A program made the position numbers and the translations under genes. This document shows positions 16,419 through 29,105 of a stretch of DNA of 64,000 nt, one piece after another (position 1 is the stretch's first letter; every line of letters begins with the position of its first letter). The stretch covers positions 62,001 through 126,000 of the forward strand of contig NZ_LMSS01000006.1 of assembly GCF_001429605.1 (NCBI RefSeq), written 5' to 3'. This DNA is from Phycicoccus sp. Soil802. GTDB taxonomy: Bacteria > Actinomycetota > Actinomycetes > Actinomycetales > Dermatophilaceae. The notes under the pieces were generated by a model, which made no database searches, was not told where the DNA came from, and saw nothing but the letters and a program-made list of their open reading frames with translations.

Positions 16419-17114
16419 CTAGGTCACCACGTGGTACTGAACCAGCACGCCGACGAAGGCGCCGACCAGCATCGACGGCCCGAAGGCGATGTGTGAGCGC
16501 ATCCCCACCCGGCGGCCGACGAGCATGACGAGGGCGATCAGGCCGCCCGCGAGGAAGCCGGCCATGAGGGCCACGACCGCCTCGCTGACCCCGAGCCATC
16601 CGAGCAGCAGGCCGATCAGCCCCGAGAGCTTCACGTCGCCGAAGCCCAGTGAGCTCGGCGACAGGAGCATCATCACGAAGTAGACGGCGTACATGGCGGT
16701 CAGGCAGGCCAGCGCCCGCACGAGGGCCCACCAGTCCCCCAGCCCCGCGGTCGCCACCACCACGAGCACCAGCACCGCCGGGTAGGACGGCAGCACCAGC
16801 CCGTCGGGCAGCCGGTGCACGTCGGCGTCGATCCAGACCAGGCCCACGGTCAGCCAGCCGAAGTAGAGGAACGCCGGCAGGGCGGCCCAGCCGGCGAAGT
16901 CGCCGATCCGCCAGCCCAGCACCGCCCAGAGGGCGGCCAGCACCACCGCCGGCCACCACCAGTGCCGCGGCACGGCACCGGCCTGGTCGGACTCGACGCG
17001 GTAGCCACCGGTCGCGAGGGCTCGTCCGGTCAGCCCGCCCACCACAGCTCCCGCGAGCGCGAGCAGGACCAGCGCCCAGGGTGCGGTCCCGGCGCCGTCG
17101 GCCAGCTCGATCAC
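16419..17114 (-). CDS. Type IV prepilin peptidase (A24 family)
   Basis: A polytopic membrane protease that would cleave prepilin leader peptides and N-methylate them. The 231 residues have about six transmembrane segments. The two catalytic aspartates are in WIDADVHRLPDG and GFGDVKLSG, the latter being the diagnostic GxGD motif. The N-terminal cytosolic methyltransferase domain of full-length PilD is absent, as in other short actinobacterial homologues at this locus. The GTG start was chosen because AAGGGA lies about 9 nt upstream; a more upstream start would overlap aroE. No pilin genes are in the window. Confidence 0.85.
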   Translation of the reverse strand: MIELADGAGTAPWALVLLALAGAVVGGLTGRALATGGYRVESDQAGAVPRHWWWPAVVLAALWAVLGWRIGDFAGWAALPAFLYFGWLTVGLVWIDADVHRLPDGLVLPSYPAVLVLVVVATAGLGDWWALVRALACLTAMYAVYFVMMLLSPSSLGFGDVKLSGLIGLLLGWLGVSEAVVALMAGFLAGGLIALVMLVGRRVGMRSHIAFGPSMLVGAFVGVLVQYHVVT

Positions 17115-17145
17115 CGGGCTCGTCCCTTGGTCGACCCGGACTCCT

Positions 17146-17964
17146 TCATCGGCCCAGCGCCTGTCTCCCGGCGGCATACATCGCCTGGACGGGTGGCTGC
17201 TGGCCGGTGAAGAGCCGGAACTGCTCCGCGGCCTGGTAGACGAGCATGTCCAGCCCGGACACCACGTGCATGCCGGTCGCCGCCGCAGCCGTGGCGAGCG
17301 GGGTCGGCCAGTCGGCGTAGACGACGTCCATCAGGGTCCCGCGGCGCTTGCGCGTGCCGAGCGCCCGGGCGGCGAGCTCACCGGCCGCGGGCGGCAGGGT
17401 GCTGACCACGAGCCCACCGGGGTGGGCCGACCCCCACGACGCCAGGGGCACGAGGTCGACCGCGATCCCGGCGTGCACCGCGAGCCGCAGCGTCTCCGGG
17501 CGGGCGTCGCCGCGGACGACGAGCCGGATCCGCTGCACCCCGAGCGACCCGAGCGCCAGCACCGCCGACCGAGCCGTCGCCCCGCCCCCGAGCAGCGTGG
17601 CGGTGCCGTCGTGCTCGGCCTCGGCGAGCGCCGCCTCGAGCCCTCGGACGTCGGTGTTGTGGGCGTCCCAGCCGCCGTCCCGGCGCCGCACCAGCGTGTT
17701 GACCGAGCCGGTGACCCTGGCCGTCTCGGTGACGGTGGTGGCCACCGAGAACGCGGCCTCCTTGAGCGGCATGGTCAGGCTCAGGCCCCGCCAGGTGGCG
17801 TCCAGGCCCGCGACCCACCCGGGGAGCTCGGCCTCGGTCAGCTCCTGCGCCACGTAGGACCAGCCGGTCAGCCCCAGGGTGCGGTAGCCCGCCCGGTGCA
17901 GCACCGGGGACAGCGAGTGCGCCACTGGTGACCCGAGGACCGCCGCCCGGCGCGGCTCAGCCAC
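17146..17964 (-). CDS. aroE: Shikimate dehydrogenase
   Basis: Reduces 3-dehydroshikimate with NADPH. The 272 residues contain the shikimate-binding GSPVAHSLSPVLHRAGY, the catalytic Lys in SLTMPLKEAAF, the Asp in HNTDVRGLE and the nucleotide motif LLGGGATARSAV. The TMP-x-K form, in place of the enterobacterial VTxPxK, is usual in actinobacteria. GTG start, overlapping the mltG end by 8 nt. Confidence 0.93.
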   Translation of the reverse strand: MAEPRRAAVLGSPVAHSLSPVLHRAGYRTLGLTGWSYVAQELTEAELPGWVAGLDATWRGLSLTMPLKEAAFSVATTVTETARVTGSVNTLVRRRDGGWDAHNTDVRGLEAALAEAEHDGTATLLGGGATARSAVLALGSLGVQRIRLVVRGDARPETLRLAVHAGIAVDLVPLASWGSAHPGGLVVSTLPPAAGELAARALGTRKRRGTLMDVVYADWPTPLATAAAATGMHVVSGLDMLVYQAAEQFRLFTGQQPPVQAMYAAGRQALGR

Positions 17965-19150
17965 CGCCCTCGCACTTCGGCTTGTTCTCCTCGCACCACG
18001 CCTGGCGCTGGGCGTTGTTGCGGTCGTGCTCGGCCTGGGTGGTCGCGAACAACGTCTCGCCGGTGTCGTAGTTGACCGTCACGAAGTAGAACCACGGGCC
18101 GTCGGCCGGGTTGGCCGCAGCCTCGATCGCGGCCGCACCCGGGCTGCTGATCGGGCCGGGCGGGAGGCCCTTGTGGGTGTACGTGTCGTAGGGGTTCGAC
18201 TTGGCCGAGTCGTACTCGGCCTTGGTGAGGTTGCCCCGCTTCTTGAGCACGAAGTTCACCGTGGAGTCCATCTGGAGCAGCCCGACGGTCGGACCCGACG
18301 GGTTCTCCAGCCGGTTGTCGATCACCCGGGCGACCTTGCCCCGGTCGGCCACGCCGGCCTCGCCCTCGACGATCGAGGCCACGATGAGCGTCTTCTGGTA
18401 GTCGGCCTCCTCCACGCCGGCCTTCTGCAGCTCGTCGACGGCCTTGGCCACCATGATCTTGAGCTGCTGGGTCGCGGTCGACTTGGCGGGGAACTCGTAG
18501 GTCGCCGGGAAGAGGTAGCCCTCGACGTTGCCCTTCGCGACGGACGGCAGGCCGATCGCAGCCGCGTCCTTGATCGCCGCGGTGTACTCGGCGACGGGCA
18601 CGCCGGTGCCCTTGGACAGCGCGGCGAAGACCTCCTTCTTCCACAGGCCCTCCCGCACCGTCACGCGGGGCACGGTGCGGTTCTTCGGGTCGAGCAGGAT
18701 GGCCAGCGCACCAGCGCCGGACATCTGCTTCCTCATCGTGTACGTGCCCGGCTGGATCGCGGCCGCGCGCGAGTCACCTGCGGCGGCGTCGAGGTAGGCA
18801 CTGGCGCTCTTGACCACGTCGGCCTTCTCGAGCGTCGCGCCGATGGCGCTGCCGGTGTCGCCGTCGTTGACGACGATCTGCACCTCACCGGTGCCGGGAC
18901 CGGGGTAGTCGTTGCTCTCGAAGAAGCCGTCGACGACGGGCCGCAGGACCGTGTATGCCGCGAACGCCGCGACTGCGACGATCGCCAGGGCGATGGACAG
19001 GCATCCCATCCGCCGGCCCCTGCGCTTCTTCGGGCGGGCGCTGCGGTGGCGGTCCGCCCGGGTGCGGATCGGCTGCTCGGCCTCGTGCGTGCTCTCGCGC
19101 GCGTCCTCGTGCCCCCCGAAGATCGAGTGCTCCAGATGGGGCTCGGTCAT
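17957..19150 (-). CDS. mltG: Endolytic murein transglycosylase
   Basis: Cuts nascent peptidoglycan strands at the membrane, setting glycan length. The 397 residues have a roughly 48-residue charged cytosolic segment, one transmembrane helix (GCLSIALAIVAVAAFAAYTV, about 49-68) and an extracellular YceG domain with the catalytic Glu in LIVASIVEGEAG, the NRL segment of VARVIDNRLEN and the end motif HKGLPPGPISSPG. Start overlaps the ruvX stop by 4 nt. This alaS-ruvX-mltG-aroE order matches other actinobacteria. Confidence 0.94.
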   Translation of the reverse strand: MTEPHLEHSIFGGHEDARESTHEAEQPIRTRADRHRSARPKKRRGRRMGCLSIALAIVAVAAFAAYTVLRPVVDGFFESNDYPGPGTGEVQIVVNDGDTGSAIGATLEKADVVKSASAYLDAAAGDSRAAAIQPGTYTMRKQMSGAGALAILLDPKNRTVPRVTVREGLWKKEVFAALSKGTGVPVAEYTAAIKDAAAIGLPSVAKGNVEGYLFPATYEFPAKSTATQQLKIMVAKAVDELQKAGVEEADYQKTLIVASIVEGEAGVADRGKVARVIDNRLENPSGPTVGLLQMDSTVNFVLKKRGNLTKAEYDSAKSNPYDTYTHKGLPPGPISSPGAAAIEAAANPADGPWFYFVTVNYDTGETLFATTQAEHDRNNAQRQAWCEENKPKCEGGG

Positions 19151-19682
19151 CGCCGCCTGTCTTTCGTCCGGGGCTTGCGCCCACCTGTCCTGACCAGCTC
19201 GCCGGGCGGCCGCCCGGAACTACGCTCCGCGTCGAGCGCCGTCTGCAGGATGAGGACTGCAGCCGCCTGGTCGACCACCGAACGTTGCCGCCGGCCGTCG
19301 ACCCCGCTCGCACGGAGGTTGCGGTGGGCATCGACCGTCGTGAGCCGCTCGTCGACCAGACGGACGGGCACGGGGGCGATGCGCTCCGACAGCCGCCCAG
19401 CATACGTGCGAGCGGCCTCCGCGGCGGCACCTTCGTCACCAGCGAGCGTCCTCGGGAGGCCCACGACCACCTCCACCGCCGCCAGCTCGGCGACGAGGGC
19501 CGCGACCTCCTCGAGGTCGGTGGGGTGGGCGGCAGCGTCGTCGGGATCCCGCGCGACGGTCCGCACGGGGGTGGCCAGCAGGGCTGACGGGTCGCTCGCG
19601 GCGACCCCGACCCGCACGCTGCCGACGTCGATGCCCACCCGCCGTCCGGGGCGGGTGGGCATCGAGGTGGGGGTGGGCTGGT

Positions 19683-19686
<4 letters not shown>
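19147..19686 (-). CDS. ruvX: Putative pre-16S rRNA nuclease / Holliday junction resolvase RuvX (YqgF)
   Basis: An RNase H-fold nuclease implicated in 16S 5'-end maturation; a resolvase role has also been proposed. The 179 residues have GIDVGSVRVGVAASD (first acidic residue), VVVGLPRTL, VDERLTTVDA and VDQAAAVLILQTAL (final Asp). The C-terminal tail is Arg/Lys-rich. It overlaps alaS and mltG by 4 nt on each side. Confidence 0.93.
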
Positions 19687-22385
<2,699 letters not shown>

Positions 22386-22496
22386 GAAGTACTCAGTCCT
22401 TAGGCGCATGCGGGGCCACCGACGGGCCGGCATGACGAATCGTACGGGCAAACAACGGGGGTGTGCCGGGGCGGCGACGCGGGTGCGCCAGCGCCC

Positions 22497-22802
22497 CTAC
22501 CGAGCTCGCGGGCCCGTGGGGTCGTCGAGGAGGGCGCGCGCCGACGCGGCGTCGAGCCGGGCCGCGCTCGCCTCGGGGTCGTCGGCCGTGGCGGCGTCGA
22601 TGCCCAGCGCCAGGCGCAGCTCGCCCTCACGCTCGGCCATGCCCTCACGCACCGCGGCCGCGAGCTCGCGCAGGCCCTCGCCGAAGTCGGACAGGCCGTT
22701 CGCGACGCCGGCCGGCGTGTAGGCCTCGGCCGCCTTGCTGACCTTGCGCACGGCATACACACCGGCTGCGGCGCCCAGCGCCACCCAGAAGAGACGTGCC
22801 AC
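22497..22802 (-). CDS. Small conserved actinobacterial protein (DUF6167-like)
   Basis: A 101-residue protein with a hydrophobic N-terminal helix (about 3-18, LFWVALGAAAGVYAVR), then KVSKAAEAYTPAGVANGLSDF and a Glu/Arg-rich amphipathic stretch. The position between the DUF948-like gene and alaS is conserved among actinobacteria. GTG start, 5 nt after the preceding gene. No catalytic motif; function unknown, probably membrane-associated. Confidence 0.75.
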   Translation of the reverse strand: MARLFWVALGAAAGVYAVRKVSKAAEAYTPAGVANGLSDFGEGLRELAAAVREGMAEREGELRLALGIDAATADDPEASAARLDAASARALLDDPTGPRAR

Positions 22803-22807
22803 GGTGA

Positions 22808-23200
22808 TCAGCCCCTGCGGCGGCGACGGCCGCCTGCGTTCTTGGTGCCGCTGGCGCTCAGCGCCGAGCGGACTCCGTAGGTGAACGCCGCGACCTTCAC
22901 GACGGGCGAGCCGAGGGTGGCCGCGAACAGCGAGGTGAGCGCGCTGGCGTTGGTCGTCATCGCCGACACGTTGGTGGTGATGCCGTCGACCCGCGCGAGC
23001 TGCTCGTTGGTCAGGCTGACGGTGTCGGTGAGCTTGAGCAGGGTCGGCTGCACGTTCTCCGTGGTGCTGCGCAGGCTGACCCTCGTCTCGTCGAGGATCT
23101 TGCCGGCCTTGCCGATGACGCTGCCCAGTCGGAAGACCAGGAACGCGAAGGCCAGCGCCGCGATCATGCCCGCGATGTCGCCCAAACTCACTGAATCCAT
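22808..23200 (-). CDS. DUF948 family membrane-anchored protein
   Basis: A 130-residue protein with one N-terminal transmembrane helix (IAGMIAALAFAFLVFRLGSV, about 9-28), then about 70 residues of heptad-like helix (VSLRSTTENVQPTLLKLTDT), a second hydrophobic segment (GSPVVKVAAFTYGV) and a basic tail rich in Arg. DUF948 proteins resemble methyl-accepting coiled coils and have no known activity. It sits between rarA (29 nt gap) and the DUF6167-like gene (5 nt gap). Confidence 0.78.
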   Translation of the reverse strand: MDSVSLGDIAGMIAALAFAFLVFRLGSVIGKAGKILDETRVSLRSTTENVQPTLLKLTDTVSLTNEQLARVDGITTNVSAMTTNASALTSLFAATLGSPVVKVAAFTYGVRSALSASGTKNAGGRRRRRG

Positions 23201-23229
23201 GCGGGCACCCTACCCCGTGGCGCCGCAGG

Positions 23230-24627
23230 TCAGGAGCGGCGGATGCGCGCCTTGAGCCACTCCCAGCGCGGTCCGAGGCGCTCCTCGAACCCGCGGTCGG
23301 TCGGCCGGTAGTAGTCGGTCTTTCCCTGCAGGTCGTCCGGCAGGTAGTCCTGCTGGGCGACCCCGTCGGCCTGGTCGTGCGCGTAGACGTAGCCGTCACC
23401 GTGCCCGAGCCGGGTGGCGCCGGCATACCCGCTGCCGCGCAGGTGAGGGGGCACCAGGCCGCCCTTGCCGGCCCGCACGTCGGCGATCGCCTCGTTGATG
23501 CCGGTGTAGGCAGCGTTGCTCTTGGGTGCCAGTGCGTTGTGCACCACCGCCTGGGCGAGGATGATCCGCGCCTCGGGCATGCCGATCTGGGCGACCGCGT
23601 GCATGGCGGCGACCGCGGTCTGCAGGGCGGTGGGGTCGCCCATGCCGACGTCCTCGGACGCGGAGATGACGATGCGCCGGGCGATGAACCGTGGGTCCTC
23701 GCCGGCCTCGAGCATCCGGGCCAGGTAGTGCAGGGCGGCGTCGACGTCGGACCCGCGCATCGACTTGATCAGCGCCGAGGCCACGTCGTAGTGCTGGTCG
23801 CCGGTCTTGTCGTAGCGCACGCTCGCGAAGGCCACCGCCTGCTCGGTGTGCGCGAGCGTGATCTCCACGGGCCCCTCGTGCGAGGAGCCGGCCGGTATGC
23901 CGTCCTGCGCCACCCCGGCGGCGGCCTCCAGCGAGGTGAGGGCTCGCCGCGCGTCGCCGCCGGCGATGCGGACCAGGTGGTCGGTGGCGTCGTCGGCGAG
24001 GACGTACTCCCCGGCCAGCCCGCGCTCGTCGGTCACCGCGGAGGCCAGCACCTCGCGGACCTCCTCGTCGGAGAGCGGCGCGAGGGTGATCAGCATCGAC
24101 CGGGAGAGCAGGGGGGCGATGATCGAGAACGACGGGTTCTCGGTGGTCGCCGCCACGAGGATCACCTGCCGGGTCTCGACACCGGGCAGCAACGCGTCCT
24201 GCTGGGCCTTGGTGAACCGGTGGATCTCGTCGAGGAACAGCACGGTCTGGCGGTCGTACAGGTCGCGGTCCCGCGCGGCCTGGTCCATGACCGCGCGGAC
24301 GTCCTTGACCCCAGCGGTGACCGCGGACAGCTGGACGAACCGGCGGTCGGCCGCCGTCGCGACGAGGTGGGCGAGCGTGGTCTTGCCGGTGCCGGGCGGG
24401 CCCCAGATGATCGCCGACAACGGGCCGGCCGCTCCCGCGGACCCCTCGATCAGCCGCCGCAGTGGGCTGCCGGGCCGCAGGACGTCGGACTGCCCGCGGA
24501 CCTCCTCGAGCGACCTGGGCCGCATGCGGACGGCGAGCGGTGGGAGGGAGGCACCCGTGGGCATGCCGTCCCCGTCCCTGGCAGCAGTGGCTGCCTCGAA
24601 CAGGTCACCTCCGGCGTCGACTCCCAC
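23230..24627 (-). CDS. rarA: Replication-associated recombination protein A (AAA+ ATPase)
   Basis: Clamp-loader-like ATPase acting at stalled forks. The 465 residues have [14 protein letters not shown], Walker [16 protein letters not shown], Walker [18 protein letters not shown], sensor 1 AATTENPSF, arginine finger region ALLSRSMLI (written [10 protein letters not shown] in context) and the C-terminal tetramerisation domain ending [18 protein letters not shown]. The GTG start was chosen because it gives the typical N-terminal DLF motif (GGDLFEAA). An internal ATG at 24564 would lose it. Ile in DGIPAG is encoded by ATA within a CGGCATAC motif. Confidence 0.92.
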   Translation of the reverse strand: MGVDAGGDLFEAATAARDGDGMPTGASLPPLAVRMRPRSLEEVRGQSDVLRPGSPLRRLIEGSAGAAGPLSAIIWGPPGTGKTTLAHLVATAADRRFVQLSAVTAGVKDVRAVMDQAARDRDLYDRQTVLFLDEIHRFTKAQQDALLPGVETRQVILVAATTENPSFSIIAPLLSRSMLITLAPLSDEEVREVLASAVTDERGLAGEYVLADDATDHLVRIAGGDARRALTSLEAAAGVAQDGIPAGSSHEGPVEITLAHTEQAVAFASVRYDKTGDQHYDVASALIKSMRGSDVDAALHYLARMLEAGEDPRFIARRIVISASEDVGMGDPTALQTAVAAMHAVAQIGMPEARIILAQAVVHNALAPKSNAAYTGINEAIADVRAGKGGLVPPHLRGSGYAGATRLGHGDGYVYAHDQADGVAQQDYLPDDLQGKTDYYRPTDRGFEERLGPRWEWLKARIRRS

Positions 24628-24646
24628 GACTGGCAGGCTATCCCCC

Positions 24647-26914
24647 GTGCCCGACGCCGCTGACCACACCGTCCAGCAGGAGGACGCCCCTGCTCACGGC
24701 GCACCCCACCCGGACCGGTCGCGCTCGGCGCTCAGTCACCTCGGCGCCGCGCTGGGCCGGCGCCCCGGGGTCGTGGTGGTCACGTGGGTGCTGCTGGTGC
24801 TGCTCGGCTTCGCCGCGGCGGGCGGGGCCTTCGGCAACGAGCGGCTGTTCGACCGGCTCACCGCGGGCGAGCCGACCGTCCCGGGCGAGAACGAGACCGG
24901 GCGCGACCTGATCGCCGACTCCGGGAGCTCGGGGTTCCAGACCATCACCGTGCGCGTCGACGGGGTGGACGTCTCCAGCCCTGCGGTCGGGCAGGCGGCG
25001 CAGCGCGCCGCCCAGCAGGTCGGCGAGCTGCCCGGGGTGACGCGGGTGGCCTCGCCGTTCGTCGTGCCGGGCGGGCTCAGGTCGCCGGCGGCAGCGACGA
25101 TGCTCAAGGACGGTTCCGCCGCCTCCGACGGCTACGTCACCGTGGTGACGGTCGACAACCTGCCCGACGAGGCGGCCTTCCACGCGCTCGGGGACCAGGT
25201 CACCGCAACCGTCCGGACGGCCACGGCCGGCGAGGGGGCGACCGTGACGTCGGGGGGCGTCCGCGACCTCGTCGACGCGATCACCGGGCAGCTCGAGGTC
25301 GACCTCCGCACCGGTGAGGGCATCGCCCTGCCGGTGAGCTTCCTGGTGATGATCGTCGTGTTCGGTGGTTTCGTCGCCGCCGGCATGCCGATCTTCGGGG
25401 CGATCGCCTCCATCGCGGGAGCGCTCGCGTCGCTGCTGGGCTTCTCCTACCTCATCGACCTCGACACCACTGCCGTCAACGTGGTGACGGTCCTCGGGCT
25501 CGGCCTCTGCATCGACTACGGGCTGCTCGTCGTCAGCCGCTTCCGCGAGGAGCTGCGGGCCCGGGCGGCCGGCCTCCCGGTCGCGCAGATCCCCCGCTCG
25601 ATGGTGGTGGACGCCGTGGCCCGCACCGTCGACTCGGCCGGCCGCACCGTGGTCTTCTCGGGCCTCACCGTGGCCATCTCGCTCGGTGGCCTGCTCGTCT
25701 TCCAGTCGCCGCTGATGAAGGGCATCGGCACGGCCGGCGTCTCGGTCGTCGTCATCGCGGTCCTCGTCGCGCTCACCCTGGTGCCCGCCCTGTGCGTGCT
25801 CGGGGCCCGTCGGCTGCTGCGCCGCGGCACCGAGCAGGCGCCGGAGCACGGGGTCTTCTCGCGGCTGGCGCAGTGGGTCCACCGGTTCCCGGTCCCGATC
25901 ATCGTCGTCGTCGCGACCGCCCTGCTGGCGCTCGCTGCTCCGGCGCTCGACCTGCGGCTCACCTCGTCGGGGGCGCAGCTGCTCCCCGTGTCGGCCCCCG
26001 AACGGGTCTTCTTCGACGGGTTGGCCGAGGACTACCCCGTGCTGGGTGGGGCCGACGTGACCGTCGTCGCCAAGGCGCCGCTCGCCCAGGCGCAGCGGTA
26101 TGCCGCGGACCTGCGGCTCCCGGAGGGCGGCCGGGTCCTCGACGTCACGACGTTGCAGGGCCCCGGCCGCAGCGGGTCGGCCCCGAGCCTGGTCCGGATC
26201 GACGTGCCGGGTGGTCCTCTCGAGCAGCCGGCGCGCGACCTGGTCGACCAGCTCCGCGACCAGCGCCCGGCCTTCGACACCTACGTGGTCGGGCCGGCGT
26301 CCGGCCTCAAGGACTTCACCGACTCGATGTGGGATCGGGCGCCCTACGCCTTCGCCCTGGTCGCCCTCGCCACCCTGGTCCTGCTGTTCCTGATGACGGG
26401 GTCGGTCGTGATCCCCGTCAAGGCACTGCTGCTCAACGTGGTCTCCCTCGGGGCGTCGCTCGGCATCGTCGTGCTGGTCTTCCAGAAGGGCCACCTGGAG
26501 GGGCTGCTCGGGTTCGCCTCGGTGGGAGCCGTCGAGTCCACCATCCCGTTGCTGGTGCTGGCGTTCGGGTTCGGGCTCTCGATGGACTACGAGGTGTTCC
26601 TGCTGTCGCGCATCGTCGAGCTGCACGAGCGGGGCTACTCCAACGACGACGCCGTGGTCGTGGGGCTGCAGCGCTCGGGTCGCATCATCACCTCGGCCGC
26701 CCTGCTCGTGGTCATCGTGTTCTCCGGCTTCGTGGCCGGCCAGCTGCTCATCATCAAGGAGACCGGCGTCGGGCTGGCCACCGCCGTCGCCCTCGATGCC
26801 ACCCTCGTGCGCATGCTGCTGGTGCCCGCCACCATGACTCTCCTCGGCGACTGGAACTGGTGGGCACCCACGCGGCTGCGCGGCCTGCACGCGCGGTTCG
26901 GGATCACCGAGTGA
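24647..26914 (+). CDS. MMPL/RND family membrane transporter
   Basis: A 755-residue polytopic transporter with about 12 transmembrane helices in two repeats, each with a large extracellular loop. The proton-relay MMPL motif appears twice: [17 protein letters not shown] and [17 protein letters not shown]. Mycobacterial relatives export lipids and others export drugs; the substrate here is unknown. The GTG start lies only 19 bp from the divergent rarA start. It is coupled by a 4 nt overlap to a downstream acetyltransferase. Confidence 0.9.
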   Translation: MPDAADHTVQQEDAPAHGAPHPDRSRSALSHLGAALGRRPGVVVVTWVLLVLLGFAAAGGAFGNERLFDRLTAGEPTVPGENETGRDLIADSGSSGFQTITVRVDGVDVSSPAVGQAAQRAAQQVGELPGVTRVASPFVVPGGLRSPAAATMLKDGSAASDGYVTVVTVDNLPDEAAFHALGDQVTATVRTATAGEGATVTSGGVRDLVDAITGQLEVDLRTGEGIALPVSFLVMIVVFGGFVAAGMPIFGAIASIAGALASLLGFSYLIDLDTTAVNVVTVLGLGLCIDYGLLVVSRFREELRARAAGLPVAQIPRSMVVDAVARTVDSAGRTVVFSGLTVAISLGGLLVFQSPLMKGIGTAGVSVVVIAVLVALTLVPALCVLGARRLLRRGTEQAPEHGVFSRLAQWVHRFPVPIIVVVATALLALAAPALDLRLTSSGAQLLPVSAPERVFFDGLAEDYPVLGGADVTVVAKAPLAQAQRYAADLRLPEGGRVLDVTTLQGPGRSGSAPSLVRIDVPGGPLEQPARDLVDQLRDQRPAFDTYVVGPASGLKDFTDSMWDRAPYAFALVALATLVLLFLMTGSVVIPVKALLLNVVSLGASLGIVVLVFQKGHLEGLLGFASVGAVESTIPLLVLAFGFGLSMDYEVFLLSRIVELHERGYSNDDAVVVGLQRSGRIITSAALLVVIVFSGFVAGQLLIIKETGVGLATAVALDATLVRMLLVPATMTLLGDWNWWAPTRLRGLHARFGITE

Positions 26915-27666
26915 CCGCGGCGCTGCGGCTGCTCCGGACCCACGAGGCGGCGCTCGAGGCGAGCGGCGGCAGCGCGTTCGTGCGCTACGACGTGCCCTCG
27001 CCGCTCGAGGGTGACGGCTTCGCCCTCGGCCGGGCCCTGGCCCTCCCCCGCCGCACCCGCACCCGACGCCTCGGGCTGCTCGTGCTCGGCCCGCCGGAGG
27101 ACGTCGATCCCCTGGTCGGCGCCATCCTCGGACGAGACCTGCTCGACCCCGAGGTGCGGTCCGTCACCGTGCAGCGCGGGTTGCTCGACGCGGTCGCCCG
27201 CCACGTGCGGCTGCAGGAGGGCACCGAGTGGGAGTGGCTCTGCACCACCACTGCCCCGCCCGAGGTCGCGGCCGAGTCCCGGCTGCTGCCCCTGACCAGC
27301 GGCCACCAGCAGGAGATCGAAGCCCTGCTGGCCGCTGCCAACCCCCGCAGCGACGCCCGCCCGTTCCACGACCCCGGACAGCACTGGGTCGGGGTGCGCG
27401 ACGACCACGGCCGGCTGGTCGCCTGCGGCGTCCGGGAGCGCAGCCTCGCCGGTCACCCGATGCTGTCCGGGATCACCGTCGACCCCGCGCAGCGGGGACT
27501 CGGGCTGGGGCTGGCCGTCACGGCACACCTCACCCGTCGGGCGGTCGAGGACGACGGCGTCTGCACGCTCGGCATGTACTCCCACAACGCCGTCGCGCGG
27601 CGGCTCTACCTCGGGCTGGGCTACGGCGACGTGCACGAGTGGTCGAGCCGCCGCTTCTCCGACTGA
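26911..27666 (+). CDS. GNAT family acetyltransferase
   Basis: A 251-residue protein whose C-terminal half carries the GNAT fold: acetyl-CoA loop PAQRGLGLGLAVTAHL (about 194-209) after SGITVD, and the end strand YLGLGYGDVHEW. The N-terminal half resembles the partner domain of two-domain FR47-like GNATs. The GTG overlaps the transporter stop (GTGA), so the two are co-translated; substrate unknown. Confidence 0.85.
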   Translation: MTAALRLLRTHEAALEASGGSAFVRYDVPSPLEGDGFALGRALALPRRTRTRRLGLLVLGPPEDVDPLVGAILGRDLLDPEVRSVTVQRGLLDAVARHVRLQEGTEWEWLCTTTAPPEVAAESRLLPLTSGHQQEIEALLAAANPRSDARPFHDPGQHWVGVRDDHGRLVACGVRERSLAGHPMLSGITVDPAQRGLGLGLAVTAHLTRRAVEDDGVCTLGMYSHNAVARRLYLGLGYGDVHEWSSRRFSD

Positions 27667-27794
27667 GGTCACGCGGGCGTGGCCCGGTGCGCCGGAGCCA
27701 GGTCACCCCGACCTGCGGGAACGGCCACGTTGTGCCTACATTCGTGCTGACCCACCAACACCGCTGACCCTGCACCCCCGGCGAGAGGACTGAC

Positions 27795-28622
27795 ATGCCC
27801 ACCCTGTCCAACGGCGACGTCGAGATCCACTACGAGGACACCGGCGGCTCGGGCCGCCCCGTCGTCCTCGTCCACGGCTGGCCGCTCAGCGGTGCCTCGT
27901 GGAACCTGGTCGCCCCCGCGCTGACGGAGGCCGGCTACCGGACCATCACCTACGACCGGCGCGGCTTCGGGGAGTCGGACAAGCCCGGTGAGGCCTCCGG
28001 GTACGACTACGACACCCTCACCACAGACCTCGACGCCCTCCTGCGCGAGCTGGACCTCACCGACGTGACCCTGGTGGGCTTCTCGATGGGCGGCGGCGAG
28101 GTGGCCAGGTATGTCGGCACCCACGGCGAGGAGCGGGTGCACAGCGTGGTCTTCGCCGGCGCGATCCCGCCGTTCCTCCTCAAGGACGAGGACGAGAACC
28201 CCGGTGGTGGCCTCGACCGCGAGACGGCGGCCGGCTTCCAGGCGGCGCTCAGCCAGGACCGTGCCGGTTTCCTCGACGGGTTCATGACCAACTTCTTCTC
28301 CGCCGGGGGCGTGCTCAAGGTCACCGAGGAGCAACGCCAGGAGGCCCTGGGCCTCGCCGCCCAGGCCGACCTGCACGCGGCGGTGGCGTGCATCCAGTCA
28401 TGGCTCACCGACTTCCGCGCTGACCTGGCCCGGATCACGGTGCCGACCCTCGTCATCCACGGCGACTCCGACGCCATCGTCCCCGTGGAGGTCTCCGGGC
28501 GGAAGACCCACGAGGAGGTCGACGGCAGCGAGCTGGTGATCGTCGCGGACGGTCCGCACGGCATCATCACCAGCCACCCCGAGGAGTTCAACGCGGCCCT
28601 CGTCGGCTTCTTGGCGAAGTAG
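27795..28622 (+). CDS. Alpha/beta hydrolase (non-haem haloperoxidase/esterase type)
   Basis: A 275-residue cytosolic hydrolase with the triad visible: oxyanion HGWP and nucleophile Ser in GFSMGGGEVARY, Asp in HGDSDAIVP, His in DGPHGI. The overall pattern (YDRRGFGESDKP) matches the cofactor-free haloperoxidase/arylesterase subfamily. Physiological substrate unknown. GAGAGGA 7-8 nt before the ATG serves as ribosome site. It stands alone after a 128 bp gap. Confidence 0.92.
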   Translation: MPTLSNGDVEIHYEDTGGSGRPVVLVHGWPLSGASWNLVAPALTEAGYRTITYDRRGFGESDKPGEASGYDYDTLTTDLDALLRELDLTDVTLVGFSMGGGEVARYVGTHGEERVHSVVFAGAIPPFLLKDEDENPGGGLDRETAAGFQAALSQDRAGFLDGFMTNFFSAGGVLKVTEEQRQEALGLAAQADLHAAVACIQSWLTDFRADLARITVPTLVIHGDSDAIVPVEVSGRKTHEEVDGSELVIVADGPHGIITSHPEEFNAALVGFLAK

Positions 28623-28664
28623 CCCCACGTCGTCGCTCGGCTCAGGCGAAGGGTCGCTGTCCTG

Positions 28665-29096
28665 CTACGCCCGGAAGTCCTCCGGGGTGTAGCTGCTCTC
28701 CTCGACGAGCACCAGCCAGTTGCCGGAGTTGTCCCGGCACAGCGCCTCGGTTCCGTAGGGACGCTTGGACGGCGGCTGGATGAACTCGACGCCCTTGGCG
28801 CTGAGCTCCTCGTAGGTCTTCTGGCAGTCGTCGACGCTCAGGCCGAGGCCGTTCATGCCGCCCTCGTCCTGCGCGCGCCTGATGGCCTCGACCATCTCCG
28901 GGGCCAGGGGCGGACCGGGCACCGCGAGGTTGACGTTCAGCTCGGGCTGCTTCGGGTGCACGACGGTGCACCAGCGATAGCCGTCGCCGAGGGTGATGTC
29001 GTCCTTGGGCTCGAAGCCGAGGACGTCGGTGTAGAAGGCCAGGGCCTCGTCCTGGTCCTTCACGAACACGCTGACGATGGAGATGTTGGTGATCAT
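28665..29096 (-). CDS. VOC (glyoxalase/bleomycin-resistance fold) protein
   Basis: A 143-residue single-unit VOC protein: NISIVSVFVKDQDEALAFYT at the N terminus, VDDCQKTYEELSAKGVEF in the middle and GTEALCRDNSGNWLVLVEES at the end, the last giving a possible metal Glu. Probably a dimer. It is 9 nt downstream of the AraC-type regulator and likely in one transcript with it, a frequent pairing in actinobacteria. Substrate unknown. Confidence 0.85.
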   Translation of the reverse strand: MITNISIVSVFVKDQDEALAFYTDVLGFEPKDDITLGDGYRWCTVVHPKQPELNVNLAVPGPPLAPEMVEAIRRAQDEGGMNGLGLSVDDCQKTYEELSAKGVEFIQPPSKRPYGTEALCRDNSGNWLVLVEESSYTPEDFRA

Positions 29097-29105
29097 GGGT
29101 CGACC

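Noticed and set aside
17800..17812. Altered AroE motif (SLTMPLK for VTxPxK)
   Set aside because: The TMP-x-K form occurs in other actinobacterial AroE proteins and the catalytic Lys is kept.
22386..22496. T-box riboswitch before alaS
   Set aside because: The leader is too short and has no T-box core sequence.
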